Shown: positions 1-7,584, counted from the first letter of the stretch. The stretch: DNA of 8,687 nt from PALSA-607 sp036510735 (GCA_036510735.1 DATCDK010000266.1:1-8687); one strand, 5' to 3'. The notes: generated from the letters alone by a model not told the origin. Program-made: numbers and translations.

Positions 1-3000
1 GGTAGGAAAATCGCAGAGCGACATCGCGGGGCTCGACGCCGGGCTCTTCCTGGAGCCGCGACAGGAAGACGATCTCTTCCAGGCCGGCGCCGAATGTGAG
101 CGGCGTCGTCGCACGCACGACGCTTGCGACCTTCGACATCGGAAACTCCACGGATGGCCAGGCATAGAGAAAGATCCGATTGTGATCGAGCCGCCGCGGT
201 GTCCCTCGCTGTGACTGCGCGTGCCTGATCCCATCGAGGCAGGCGGCGACCAGCCGCTCGATCGCAGGGAACCCGATGATCTCGCCGGCGGCGTCGCGCA
301 GCGGCGTCATGTCACGAACCTCCGCCAGCGCGATCAGGCGCTCGTCGTCCTTGTTCTCCTTCGCGACCACGTGGAACAGGTAGGTGTCCTCGGCCGACGG
401 GAGCCGCACTCCGTCGAAATTCTTCAGCCTCCACAAGTCAAGTCGCTGCGCGATCAGCGGATGGAGTCCGCGGATGACTCGCTCCTCCGTCAGGCCGCCC
501 GGCGAACGACGGAAGGTCAGGTGCTCAACGTCGCCGTCCTGCGTGCACACCGTCACGGTGACGCGGCGTCCGGCCCGCAAGGGTGAGGCCGCGAGGATCT
601 CGTGTAGCTGCTCCCCCACCGCGTCAGTGTCGTGCGGACGACTCGGCCAGGAAAGGTAGAGGTCGATCACCACGTTCGCTGGCTGGGCGACACCTTCGGC
701 GAGCACGGCGATCGCGGCCAGCGCCCGCGTCAGTTCGTCGATTCCGGCCATGAGTGACACGAGGAACAGTTGCTCACCGCTCAGCCAGTAATTGCCTGTG
801 ACGAAAGGCAACCCGTCGAGTCGAAACGACCGGACGTCCTCAAGTGTGCGCTCCCTGTAGTAGCGACGGGTAAGGACCTCGAGAGCAGGCTCGGGGCCAG
901 AGGCTGGAGACCCGAACCGCTGGGTCAGTAAGTGGATCAGGGGCTGCGGGCTCGCGACTAGTGCTTCGATACGCGCGGCGTGATCGGGTGCCTCCGGGTG
1001 CTCGGACAACTCGGCAAGCAGCAGTTCGGCTTTGACGATCACCTCCGCCTTCGCCCGCACGAGCAAGGGCTGGTCGAAGTGGCGGAATCGCACTGCGCGA
1101 GCAAGGTCCCCTAAGGCTGGGTACCTGAGTTGGGCGGCTATCACGAGCCGGTCGAGTACCTCTCGCACACGCGACGGTTCGGCCGGCAACTCGCTCGCAG
1201 CAAGCCACCTATCAAGCAAAGCCGTGATGGCGGGAAGCTGGTCGGCGACGTGCTGCTGCGCCAGGAAGATGCGGTAAACAGCCTCCTGGACAAGCGGGCC
1301 CGGCTCGAGGTCGGTGACGCCGTAGTGCTGCAACGCGCGGGAAAGCCGCATCCTGAAGCTCTCGGGAAGCCCTTCCCGCCGCGTGTCGAGCGATCGCAGG
1401 AACGAATGGAAATACTCGCGCGGGCTGTGGACCTGCTCGTCGAGATCCTCCTCCGCGGTCGTGGGCCGGTTGCGCGAGAGCTCGCAAAGATCGGCGAACA
1501 CGCCGAGTACGGTGAGCTCTCCCGCCATGATTTCCGCGTCGTGGACGGCGTGTTGCCGGCATGCCTCGCCATACTCGGCGAGCAGCCCGCGGACCCGCTC
1601 AACGCTGATGTCGTAGCCGGTGATCAGTGCCCGCAGGAGACCGAGGAGCGAAAGAACTGTCTCGCGCGCGCCGCCGATTCCGCCGCCACCGGCCGGTGGG
1701 AACGTCACTCGTGCGCTCTCGACCGCGTCGACCTCGAGGTCGGCTCGGTCCACCCGGACCAGGGCCGCGCCGGCGTCGACGTGCGAGTTGACGGTGACCA
1801 GGACGTCGCGAACCTTTCCCGCGTACGGCGACCGCACCGGCGTCTCCATCTTCATGCTCTCGAGCACCGCAACAATCCCGCCCACCTCGACCCGCTGCCC
1901 GACCTCGACATGGACGGCGACGACGACCGCGCTGGCCGGCGCTCGCAGCACGCCCGCCTCGTGCCTCGTGATGCTGTGGGAGGCGCCGTTTACTTCGACC
2001 ACATGGGACGTCGACTCGTGCACCGCGACGACGTGGAAACGATCCGCTCCGACGGTCACCCTGCTCTCTAGCTGGCTCAGCCGGTCGACGTCGACGTCGA
2101 TGGCGCGACCGTCAAGCACCACGTGGTACTCATCGGTGCCGACTCGGGCGACAGCCACGCGGTAGACCTGTCCACGGTAGGCGAGTTCGACCGTGCGGCC
2201 GACCTCCTGGCTGGCGCGCGCCCGTCCGCCTCTGGCCGACTCAAGAAACGCGTCACGTTCAATGGCGTGCATTTCGTCGGATGCGTGGATCGCGACGTCG
2301 GCCAGCGCTACGAAGGCAGCAGGGGTTGGCTCAGCAGTGACCGCCGGGCCAATCCGGTCGAGCCAGCCGATGTCCGCGATGCCCGTGACGACTTCCGGCC
2401 GGTCGAGCAGGTCGAGCAGGAAGGCCCGCGTCGTCGTCCCACCGCGAACGACGACGGTGGTCTCGCGCAACGCACACCGCATTCTGGCGAGCGCTTCAGG
2501 GCGGTCGCGCCCCCAAGCGATGATCTTCGCGATCATCGAGTCGTCGTCTGACGAGATCACCTCACCGACGGCGATGCCTGTGTCGATGCGCAGGCCCGGG
2601 CCCGACGGCAGTCGCAACAACTCGACGATGCCCGGTGCAGGCGCGAAGTCGTGGTCGGCGTCCTCGGCAGTGAGCCTCGCCTCCACCGCGTGACCGAATT
2701 CGGGTGTCGGGTCGCCGACCAGCCGACCGCCGGCCGCAATGTCGATCTGCAGCTTGACGAGGTCGAGCCCGGTCGTCGCCTCAGTGACCGGATGCTCGAC
2801 CTGCAACGCGGTGTTGAAAGCGAAGAACGTGAAGACCTTGTCGGCCGGCTGGTACAGGAATTCAACGGTGCCAACGCCGACGTATCCTGCGGCCTTGGCC
2901 AGCGCGACGGCAGCGGCGCGCAGCTCACTGTCCTGATAGGGAGACAGCGCGGGCGAACTCGACTCCTCGACGAGCTTGCGGTCGCGCCGCCGCAACGAGC

Positions 3001-3520
3001 AGTCGCGCACCCCAGGCGCCCACACCGTGCCGTACTGGTCGGCGATGACCTGCACGTCGATGTGCCGCGCGCCCTCGACGAGCCGCTCGACCGATCCACC
3101 GCTCGGCGGCATAACGGGGATGCCGGCCTCCTCGGCCAACAGGTTGGCGAGGATCTCGTCGCTAAGACGTCGCAGGACGGCGCGCGGCGGGCCGATGAAC
3201 GCCACGCCGAGCCCCGCACACAGTTCAGCGAATGCCGGATCCTGCGCGACAAATCCCCAGCCGACCCATGCCGCGTCGGCGCGACAGCTGCGCAGTGCGC
3301 GGCCGAGTTCGGCGTGGTCGAGATACGGGCTCGTCCGTCCCGCCCCTTGCAGTAGCACGGCCTCGTCGGCGTTGCGGACGAACATCGCGCGACGCTCGGA
3401 TTCGGTGTGCAGCGCGATGACCTTGATGCCGTAGCCGTGTCCCTCGTTGAGCTCGCGCACGGCACGGATAAGTCGCATGGCAGGCTCACCCCGGTTGACC
3501 ACCGCGATACGCCTGAACAC
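1..3520 (-). CDS. Single-chain acyl-CoA carboxylase-like protein with degenerate biotin carboxylase domain (C-terminus beyond window)
   Basis: Seen: an open minus-strand frame of 1173 codons with no stop, running off the left edge. The GTG start at 3518-3520 gives MFRRIAVVNRGE, where this family normally begins; GAGG lies about 11 nt upstream. Residues 1-390 resemble biotin carboxylase (WVGWGF, RDCS, NTALQVEHPVTE, DSMIAK). About 525-590 is a biotinyl domain with ESMKM, biotin Lys557 (codon 1850-1852). About 600-1173 resembles the central region of eukaryotic-type ACC (LWRLKNF at 1029-1035, KDDERLIALAEVRD). The family continues with carboxyltransferase domains, so these should lie to the left. 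Odd: the ATP-grasp lid is missing, with SGGSVE joined straight to RLVEGARH near residue 145. ATP/metal residues are replaced: Glu122 for Lys116 (E. coli numbering), Asp180-Arg181 for His236-Gln237, Ala234 for Glu288, Ala238 for Arg292. Arg338 and Glu276 equivalents (Arg282, Glu220) remain. Inference: it cannot carboxylate biotin with ATP by itself and may act as a decarboxylase, transcarboxylase or partner subunit. A GTG near 3612 is a less likely start. Confidence 0.88.
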   Translation of the reverse strand, partial: MFRRIAVVNRGEPAMRLIRAVRELNEGHGYGIKVIALHTESERRAMFVRNADEAVLLQGAGRTSPYLDHAELGRALRSCRADAAWVGWGFVAQDPAFAELCAGLGVAFIGPPRAVLRRLSDEILANLLAEEAGIPVMPPSGGSVERLVEGARHIDVQVIADQYGTVWAPGVRDCSLRRRDRKLVEESSSPALSPYQDSELRAAAVALAKAAGYVGVGTVEFLYQPADKVFTFFAFNTALQVEHPVTEATTGLDLVKLQIDIAAGGRLVGDPTPEFGHAVEARLTAEDADHDFAPAPGIVELLRLPSGPGLRIDTGIAVGEVISSDDDSMIAKIIAWGRDRPEALARMRCALRETTVVVRGGTTTRAFLLDLLDRPEVVTGIADIGWLDRIGPAVTAEPTPAAFVALADVAIHASDEMHAIERDAFLESARGGRARASQEVGRTVELAYRGQVYRVAVARVGTDEYHVVLDGRAIDVDVDRLSQLESRVTVGADRFHVVAVHESTSHVVEVNGASHSITRHEAGVLRAPASAVVVAVHVEVGQRVEVGGIVAVLESMKMETPVRSPYAGKVRDVLVTVNSHVDAGAALVRVDRADLEVDAVESARVTFPPAGGGGIGGARETVLSLLGLLRALITGYDISVERVRGLLAEYGEACRQHAVHDAEIMAGELTVLGVFADLCELSRNRPTTAEEDLDEQVHSPREYFHSFLRSLDTRREGLPESFRMRLSRALQHYGVTDLEPGPLVQEAVYRIFLAQQHVADQLPAITALLDRWLAASELPAEPSRVREVLDRLVIAAQLRYPALGDLARAVRFRHFDQPLLVRAKAEVIVKAELLLAELSEHPEAPDHAARIEALVASPQPLIHLLTQRFGSPASGPEPALEVLTRRYYRERTLEDVRSFRLDGLPFVTGNYWLSGEQLFLVSLMAGIDELTRALAAIAVLAEGVAQPANVVIDLYLSWPSRPHDTDAVGEQLHEILAASPLRAGRRVTVTVCTQDGDVEHLTFRRSPGGLTEERVIRGLHPLIAQRLDLWRLKNFDGVRLPSAEDTYLFHVVAKENKDDERLIALAEVRDMTPLRDAAGEIIGFPAIERLVAACLDGIRHAQSQRGTPRRLDHNRIFLYAWPSVEFPMSKVASVVRATTPLTFGAGLEEIVFLSRLQEEPGVEPRDVALRFSY

Positions 3521-3663
3521 CGGTACACCGCCCTCAGCACGACCCCTGCCCCTTTGCGGCGCCGATATGTCGAGTTGGCCCGACGCAGTGGGGACGAATG
3601 GACGCAGCACCCCTGAAAAGGCGCCAAAGGAAATGCTGCCGACAACGGGCGGCAAGTACCGCC

Positions 3664-4584
3664 TTAGACGGGCTCGGCGCCCAGAACCCCTGCGCCGAGG
3701 GCTGCGCCGATGATCGACGTTGCGTCGCTCAACGACCCCGGGAGCAGGTAGCCGTCGGCGTCCTCGATCCGCGCCAGGTGGTCGCGGATGCCCTCAGGCG
3801 TGAGGTCGGCCAAGACCGCGCCGACCGTCTCGGCGACGAAGATCCTCGCGACCCGACCACCTGCCACCGAGTACACGTGGCCGTTCACCAAACAGTCCTC
3901 GTGGGCCAGGTAGGCGACGAGAGGGCTCACCGCCTCCGGCGACACCGTGTCCGAAAGGTTTCCGAGCAGACCTGTCGTCATTCGTGTGGAGGCAATGGGA
4001 GCGATGGCGTTGACCTTGATCCCGTGGCTCTCGCCCTCGATCGCGAGCACGCGAGTGAGGCCAAGCAGCCCCGCCTTTGCGGCTCCGTAGTTGGCCTGGC
4101 CGAAGTTGCCGTACAGGCCAGACGCCGATGTGGTGTTCACGATCCGGCCGTACCCCTGAGCACGCATCAGCGTGAACGCAGGCTGGGCGACGTAGAAAGC
4201 ACCCTTGAGGTGGACATCGATGACGGCGTCAAACATCTGCGGGTCCATCTTGTGGAAGGCCTTGTCGCGCAGGATTCCGGCGTTGTTCACGACGATGTCG
4301 ATGCGGCCGAACGCCTCGAGCGCGGCGTCGACGATTGCCTGCCCGCCCGCGGCGGTCGCGACGCTGTCGTAGTTGGCCACGGCGTGGCCGCCCAACGCCT
4401 CGATCTCCTCGACGACGCGCCCTGCCGCGGTCGAGGAGGAGCCGCCGCCATCGAGGGAGCCGCCGAGGTCGTTAACGACGACCTTCGCGCCCCTGCGCGC
4501 CAGCTCCAAAGCATGGGCTCGACCGAGGCCGCCCCCGGCGCCGGAGACGATCGCGACCCGTCCGGCAAAGCCCATCTGCGTCAT
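3664..4584 (-). CDS. SDR-family oxidoreductase, MFE-2-type (3R)-hydroxyacyl-CoA dehydrogenase / 3-oxoacyl reductase
   Basis: 306-residue short-chain dehydrogenase. Seen: nucleotide-binding SGAGGGLG at 14-21; NDLGG at 38-42 ending beta-2, whose acidic residue suggests NAD(H) preference; NNAG at 100-103; catalytic Ser153, Tyr166 and Lys170 (YGAAK); and a C-terminal extension (AGGRVARIFVAE) typical of the hydroxyacyl-CoA dehydrogenase domain of peroxisomal MFE-2 and of mycobacterial Rv0148-like proteins, rather than short FabG. Known of the family: it interconverts (3R)-hydroxyacyl-CoA and 3-oxoacyl-CoA in the cytoplasm. Inference from context: it supplies (R)-3-hydroxyacyl-CoA to the PHA synthase, or oxidises monomers released by depolymerisation. 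The ATG at 4582-4584 overlaps the TGA of the upstream XRE gene (ATGA). An AAGGAG about 8-13 nt upstream, inside that gene, fixes the start, so the two are probably translationally coupled. Substrate chain length cannot be read from sequence. Confidence 0.9.
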   Translation of the reverse strand: MTQMGFAGRVAIVSGAGGGLGRAHALELARRGAKVVVNDLGGSLDGGGSSSTAAGRVVEEIEALGGHAVANYDSVATAAGGQAIVDAALEAFGRIDIVVNNAGILRDKAFHKMDPQMFDAVIDVHLKGAFYVAQPAFTLMRAQGYGRIVNTTSASGLYGNFGQANYGAAKAGLLGLTRVLAIEGESHGIKVNAIAPIASTRMTTGLLGNLSDTVSPEAVSPLVAYLAHEDCLVNGHVYSVAGGRVARIFVAETVGAVLADLTPEGIRDHLARIEDADGYLLPGSLSDATSIIGAALGAGVLGAEPV

Positions 4585-4988
4585 AGGGTGGCTCTCCTTC
4601 TGTTGTTCTTTTGCGCCGGCGCGACGGTCGTCGCGCCGGGCTCCGTGGTGAACGCCCGCAGCACACCGAGCATCGCCTTGCGTTGCGCGTCGGTGAGGCG
4701 TGGGTCGTGCCGGATCGCGTCCTCGGTTCGCGGCACAACCGCGCCGTCCGCAACCGGCTCGACCCCGGCGGCGCGCAACAGCAGCATCTCGGCGGACACG
4801 CTCAGGGCATTGGCCAAATCGGTCAGCACAGTGACCGAAGGCAGCGCCGTCCCGTGCTCGATCTGGCTGAGGTAAGGATTGGAGATGCGAGCCAACTCAG
4901 CGGCCTGGCGAAGCGTCAACCTGGCGAGCTCGCGCTGGCTCCGGACGAACGCTCCGAGGGCGAGATATGCCGGCGGGTCTGACGTCAT
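4581..4988 (-). CDS. XRE-family helix-turn-helix regulator 1
   Basis: 135-residue cytoplasmic DNA-binding protein. Seen: a Cro/C1-type HTH at about residues 11-66 (TLRQAAELARISNPYLSQIE contains the two HTH helices). A short C-terminal domain follows, with AIRHDPRLTDAQRKAM at 91-106 and a basic tail (KNNRRR). It is a paralogue of the second XRE gene in the window: residues 36-42 (SNPYLSQ) are identical, as is most of the AIR-x-D-x-RL-x-x-x-Q motif. Its TGA overlaps the ATG of the SDR gene by 4 nt, so it is the first gene of a regulator-SDR unit. The ATG start at 4986-4988 has only AAGGG about 12 nt upstream, a modest ribosome site. A perfect 7-bp inverted repeat lies 44-66 nt upstream and may be its own operator. 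Inference: autoregulated control of the SDR/carboxylase-like genes; the inducer is unknown. Confidence 0.88.
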   Translation of the reverse strand: MTSDPPAYLALGAFVRSQRELARLTLRQAAELARISNPYLSQIEHGTALPSVTVLTDLANALSVSAEMLLLRAAGVEPVADGAVVPRTEDAIRHDPRLTDAQRKAMLGVLRAFTTEPGATTVAPAQKNNRRRATL

Positions 4989-5031
4989 ACGTTCTGGCGA
5001 CCCTTCATACGACGGCCCGTCGAGCTCCCGC

Positions 5032-5054
5032 AGTGCTAACTCAAATCTAGCACT
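5032..5054. promoter_or_regulatory. Candidate operator A: inverted repeat upstream of XRE regulator 1
   Basis: Seen: AGTGCTA (5032-5038) and TAGCACT (5048-5054) are perfect 7-bp arms around a 9-nt AT-rich spacer, in the 79-nt gap between the depolymerase stop and the XRE1 start. On the minus strand the core reads TGCTAGATTTGAGTTAGCA. It resembles the palindrome before the phasin gene (TGCTAGATATGTCAAGCA). No T-tract follows the arms on the minus strand, so a terminator is less likely. A weak extended -10 (TGC-TAGATT) lies within it, but I see no convincing -35. Binding by the XRE proteins is inference. Confidence 0.5.
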
Positions 5055-5067
5055 TGCTTTGCGTCAC

Positions 5068-5796
5068 TTACGGCCTTTCGCGCAGGAACTCCTCGACTGC
5101 GCGCGCCAAGAGCGGCGCCCGATCGGTGCGTTGCAGGTCGTGGCCGCCCGCGAGTGTGAAAAGGCGGGCACCCGGGATCCTGCGGACCAGCAGGCTGGCA
5201 TTCTCCGGCGGCACGAGACGGTCGCCGGCGCCTTGGACGATCAGCGTCGGCTGCATGATCGCACCGAGGAACGGAATGCTCGACCAGGTGCCGACGGCGA
5301 AGAGCTGCCACAGCATTGCCAACGCGTTGGGAGCGGGCCAGCCGCTCGTCAGTTCTGCCGGCGCAAAGCCCTTCCGAAAATACGGCCCCGGTGTTCCGCC
5401 AACCCCGCACGAGGTGGCCACCAGCACGAGGCTGCGGACACGGTGCGGCACGGCGATCGCCAGCTGTTGGGCCACCAGACCGCCGTGCGAGTAGCCGAGG
5501 ACGTCAGCACTCTCCAGACCCGCGGCGTCCAGTACCTGCATCGCCACCCGAGCGAGCGCGGGGATCGACAGTGGCACAGCGGGCGTCGGGCTGCGTCCGA
5601 CGCCGGGCACGTCGAAGGTCACGATCCGGCGATCGGGAAGTGACGCGACCAACGGCGCCCAGCTCTCGTACGGGCGGGTCAGCCCGTTAAGAAGGAGCAG
5701 AGCCGGGCCGCTGCCCTGTGTGAGCGTCGCGACCTCGAGCCCGTCAGTGCGGAGCAGGCCGACCTGCGGGTCGGCCGCGCCCGCGACAGTGGTCAC
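5068..5796 (-). CDS. phaZ: Alpha/beta hydrolase, PhaZ-type intracellular PHA depolymerase
   Basis: 242-residue alpha/beta hydrolase. Seen: LLLLNGL (33-39) near the oxyanion region; FDVPGVGRSPTP (61-72); nucleophile elbow GYSHGG with Ser103; acid Asp192 in GAGDRLVPP; and His219 in GGHD. The FDVPGVG-S-TP block, WQLFA-x-x-x-WSSI (163-173), QPTLIV and RRIPGARL match the pattern I know from the intracellular mcl-PHA depolymerase PhaZ of Pseudomonas. That protein is about 283 residues with GVSWGG at the nucleophile; here the cap between the Ser and Asp strands is about 30 residues shorter. No signal peptide is visible, fitting an intracellular enzyme. The GTG start (5794-5796) overlaps the phaC TGA as GTGA. 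No Shine-Dalgarno sits at a useful distance, so it probably depends on phaC translation. Inference: it hydrolyses stored PHA to hydroxyacids. A thioesterase or lactone hydrolase is the alternative. Confidence 0.8.
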   Translation of the reverse strand: MTTVAGAADPQVGLLRTDGLEVATLTQGSGPALLLLNGLTRPYESWAPLVASLPDRRIVTFDVPGVGRSPTPAVPLSIPALARVAMQVLDAAGLESADVLGYSHGGLVAQQLAIAVPHRVRSLVLVATSCGVGGTPGPYFRKGFAPAELTSGWPAPNALAMLWQLFAVGTWSSIPFLGAIMQPTLIVQGAGDRLVPPENASLLVRRIPGARLFTLAGGHDLQRTDRAPLLARAVEEFLRERP

Positions 5797-7520
5797 GGTC
5801 GAGCGCGCACGTAGCTTCCTGGCGCGTCCTCCAGCACGGGGTACCCGGCGCTACCTAACGTCTTGCGCGCGGCGACTTTCGGACCGCCACGCTCGGCGAT
5901 CCAGCGCGCCCAGTCTTCCCACCAGGTCTCATCGCGCAGCTGCGCGCCTGCCTTCCAATCTTCTGGATCGGGTGGGAGATCGTCGTTGGTCCAGTGCTTG
6001 GCCTTCGGACTCGGCGGATTCACAATGCCGGCAATGTGGCCCGACGTGCTCAGCACGAACCGGTTGTGACCGCCGAGCAGCTGCGTGGTCTTGTAGCCGG
6101 AGATCCACGGCACAATGTGGTCGTCGACCGCGGAGAGCACGTAGGTATCGATCTCGACCTTGGCTGGGTCGAGCCGTTCGCCGCCGATTGCCAGCTCGCC
6201 CTCTGCGAATTCGTTATGCAGGAAGCACGAGCGGAGATACTCCGAGTGCATCTTGGCCGGCATCCGCGTGCCGTCGGCGTTCCACGCGAGCAAGTCGAAC
6301 GACGGCGGCTTCTCACCCATCAGCCAGTTGTTCACCACGTATTGGAACACCAGGTCGTTTGCTCGAAGCAGGTCGAACGTGTGCGCCATCTCGGTCGACT
6401 CGAGGAAGCCCCGCTTAGCCATCTTCTTTTCCAGGCCGGCGATCGTGGCCTCGTCGGTAAAAGCACCGAGCTTGCCAGGGATGCTGAAATCCGTGTGGGT
6501 GTTGAGGAATGTCGCCGATCGGATCGAGCGATCGCCCACCATCGCGTTGTACGCGAGGCCGATCGCGGTGAGTGTGCCGCCAAGGCAGACCGACAGGGTG
6601 TTGATGTCCTCGGCGCCAGTGATCTCGCGGACCACTCGGACGGCGTCGAGCGGGCCCTGGCGCAGGTAGTCCTCGAAGCTGAGATCGCGCATCGAGGCGT
6701 CGGGGTTGCGGTAGCTGATCGCGAAGCACGTGTGCCCGTGCTGCACCGCCCACTCGATAAGGCTCTTTCCCGGCGCGAGATCCATGATGTAGTACTTGTT
6801 GATCCACGGCGGGCAGAACAACAGCGGCACCGAATGCACCCGCGGGGTCTGCGGCGAATACTGGATCAGCTCAATGAGGTCGCTGCGGTAGACCACCGAA
6901 CCCGGGGTCGCGGCCATGTTCACGCCAACCTCGAAGCCGGAATTATCAACCTGCGACGGCCAACCGCCGTTGTAGCGCACGTCGTGGACGAGGTTTTGGA
7001 CGCCGCGCGCGAGGCTCTTACCGCCGGTGTCGAAAGCTCTGCGCAGCGCCGCAGGATTGCCTGGCAGTGTGTTCGTCGGCGCAAGTGCGTCGACCATGAT
7101 CTGCGCAGCCAGCCGCGCCTTGACTTCGGTCGTGCCTTTCAGGTGCGCGGCGTCGAGCAACTCCGACACCAGTTGACCGGCGAGCAAGTATTGCTGCTCC
7201 AGCCAGAAGTACACGGGGTTGTTGTCATACGCGGGGTCACGGAAGCGCTTGTCGCCCACCTCGGGCGAGACGGGGCCTGAAGCGTCGACGCCGAACGTGC
7301 GGGCGATCGTCGCCGCGGCGGCCGACGCCCACCCGACTGCCAACCTGGCGTTCGCGGCAGCCACACCTGCTGGGTTTCGCAGCAGCGCAGGGCCCGTCGC
7401 GGCCAACGATCGTAGGAACGACACGGGATCGGCCGCCCCCATCGGATCCTCGGCGACACCGAGCATCTCCAGCAGCGGACTCTCAGGGCGTTCGGTCGGG
7501 TCCGATTTGGACGTCGACAT
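5793..7520 (-). CDS. phaC: Class I polyhydroxyalkanoate synthase
   Basis: 575 residues, close to the length of class I enzymes (Ralstonia eutropha 589). It polymerises (R)-3-hydroxyacyl-CoA into PHA at the granule surface, releasing CoA. Seen: an N-terminal domain with DPAYDNNPVYFWLEQQY (95-111), the PhaC N-terminal signature; CPPWINKYYIMDL (236-248); lipase-like box S-V-Cys312-L-G-G; acid Asp467 in DDHIVPW; and His495 in SGHIAGIVNPP. All three catalytic residues are present. The first glycine of the usual G-x-C-x-G-G box is Ser310. The ATG start has AGGAG with a 7-nt gap, in a leader almost identical to that of the phasin gene. It lies 64 nt after XRE2 and its stop overlaps the depolymerase start. 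No PhaE or PhaR partner subunit is seen, which fits class I rather than III or IV. Substrate chain length is not decided by the sequence. Confidence 0.95.
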   Translation of the reverse strand: MSTSKSDPTERPESPLLEMLGVAEDPMGAADPVSFLRSLAATGPALLRNPAGVAAANARLAVGWASAAAATIARTFGVDASGPVSPEVGDKRFRDPAYDNNPVYFWLEQQYLLAGQLVSELLDAAHLKGTTEVKARLAAQIMVDALAPTNTLPGNPAALRRAFDTGGKSLARGVQNLVHDVRYNGGWPSQVDNSGFEVGVNMAATPGSVVYRSDLIELIQYSPQTPRVHSVPLLFCPPWINKYYIMDLAPGKSLIEWAVQHGHTCFAISYRNPDASMRDLSFEDYLRQGPLDAVRVVREITGAEDINTLSVCLGGTLTAIGLAYNAMVGDRSIRSATFLNTHTDFSIPGKLGAFTDEATIAGLEKKMAKRGFLESTEMAHTFDLLRANDLVFQYVVNNWLMGEKPPSFDLLAWNADGTRMPAKMHSEYLRSCFLHNEFAEGELAIGGERLDPAKVEIDTYVLSAVDDHIVPWISGYKTTQLLGGHNRFVLSTSGHIAGIVNPPSPKAKHWTNDDLPPDPEDWKAGAQLRDETWWEDWARWIAERGGPKVAARKTLGSAGYPVLEDAPGSYVRARP

Positions 7521-7584
7521 GGGTGCTCCTCGTTAGCGCCGAGGTCGACCCGCCGGATGTAGCTCGGGCCGGCAACGGCTGGGA

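Noticed and set aside
1130..2071. 313-codon plus-strand ORF
   Set aside because: It is antisense to the biotinyl and central regions of the carboxylase-like gene. Composition is typical of a shadow frame.
3060..3120. Possible frameshift or assembly gap explaining the missing biotin carboxylase lid
   Set aside because: The flanks are joined in frame with normal codons on both sides, and separate substitutions of active-site residues outside the gap support a real degenerate domain. An assembly deletion alone would not explain these, but read support should still be inspected.
2557..3645. 362-codon minus-strand ORF in another frame over the biotin carboxylase region
   Set aside because: Its translation is Arg/Ser/Pro-rich with no motif, while the overlapping frame reads as a clear biotin carboxylase relative. 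It is an out-of-frame shadow in high-G+C DNA.
3637..3654. TGCCG/CGGCA hairpin between the SDR and the carboxylase-like gene
   Set aside because: A 5-bp stem with an 8-nt loop and only a broken T-rich stretch after it; too weak to call a terminator. The 143-nt gap shows no convincing promoter either.
3598..4875. 425-codon plus-strand ORF
   Set aside because: It is antisense to the SDR and XRE1 genes, which have complete motifs and ribosome sites. The translation is low-complexity Arg/Asp/Val-rich.
5994..7280. 428-codon plus-strand ORF
   Set aside because: It lies antisense inside phaC, whose catalytic triad is intact. No recognisable domain.
7568..7579. GCCG-gcaa-CGGC hairpin between XRE2 and phaC
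   Set aside because: A 4-bp stem without a T-tract, expected by chance in G+C-rich DNA. No operator-like motif is present in this gap.
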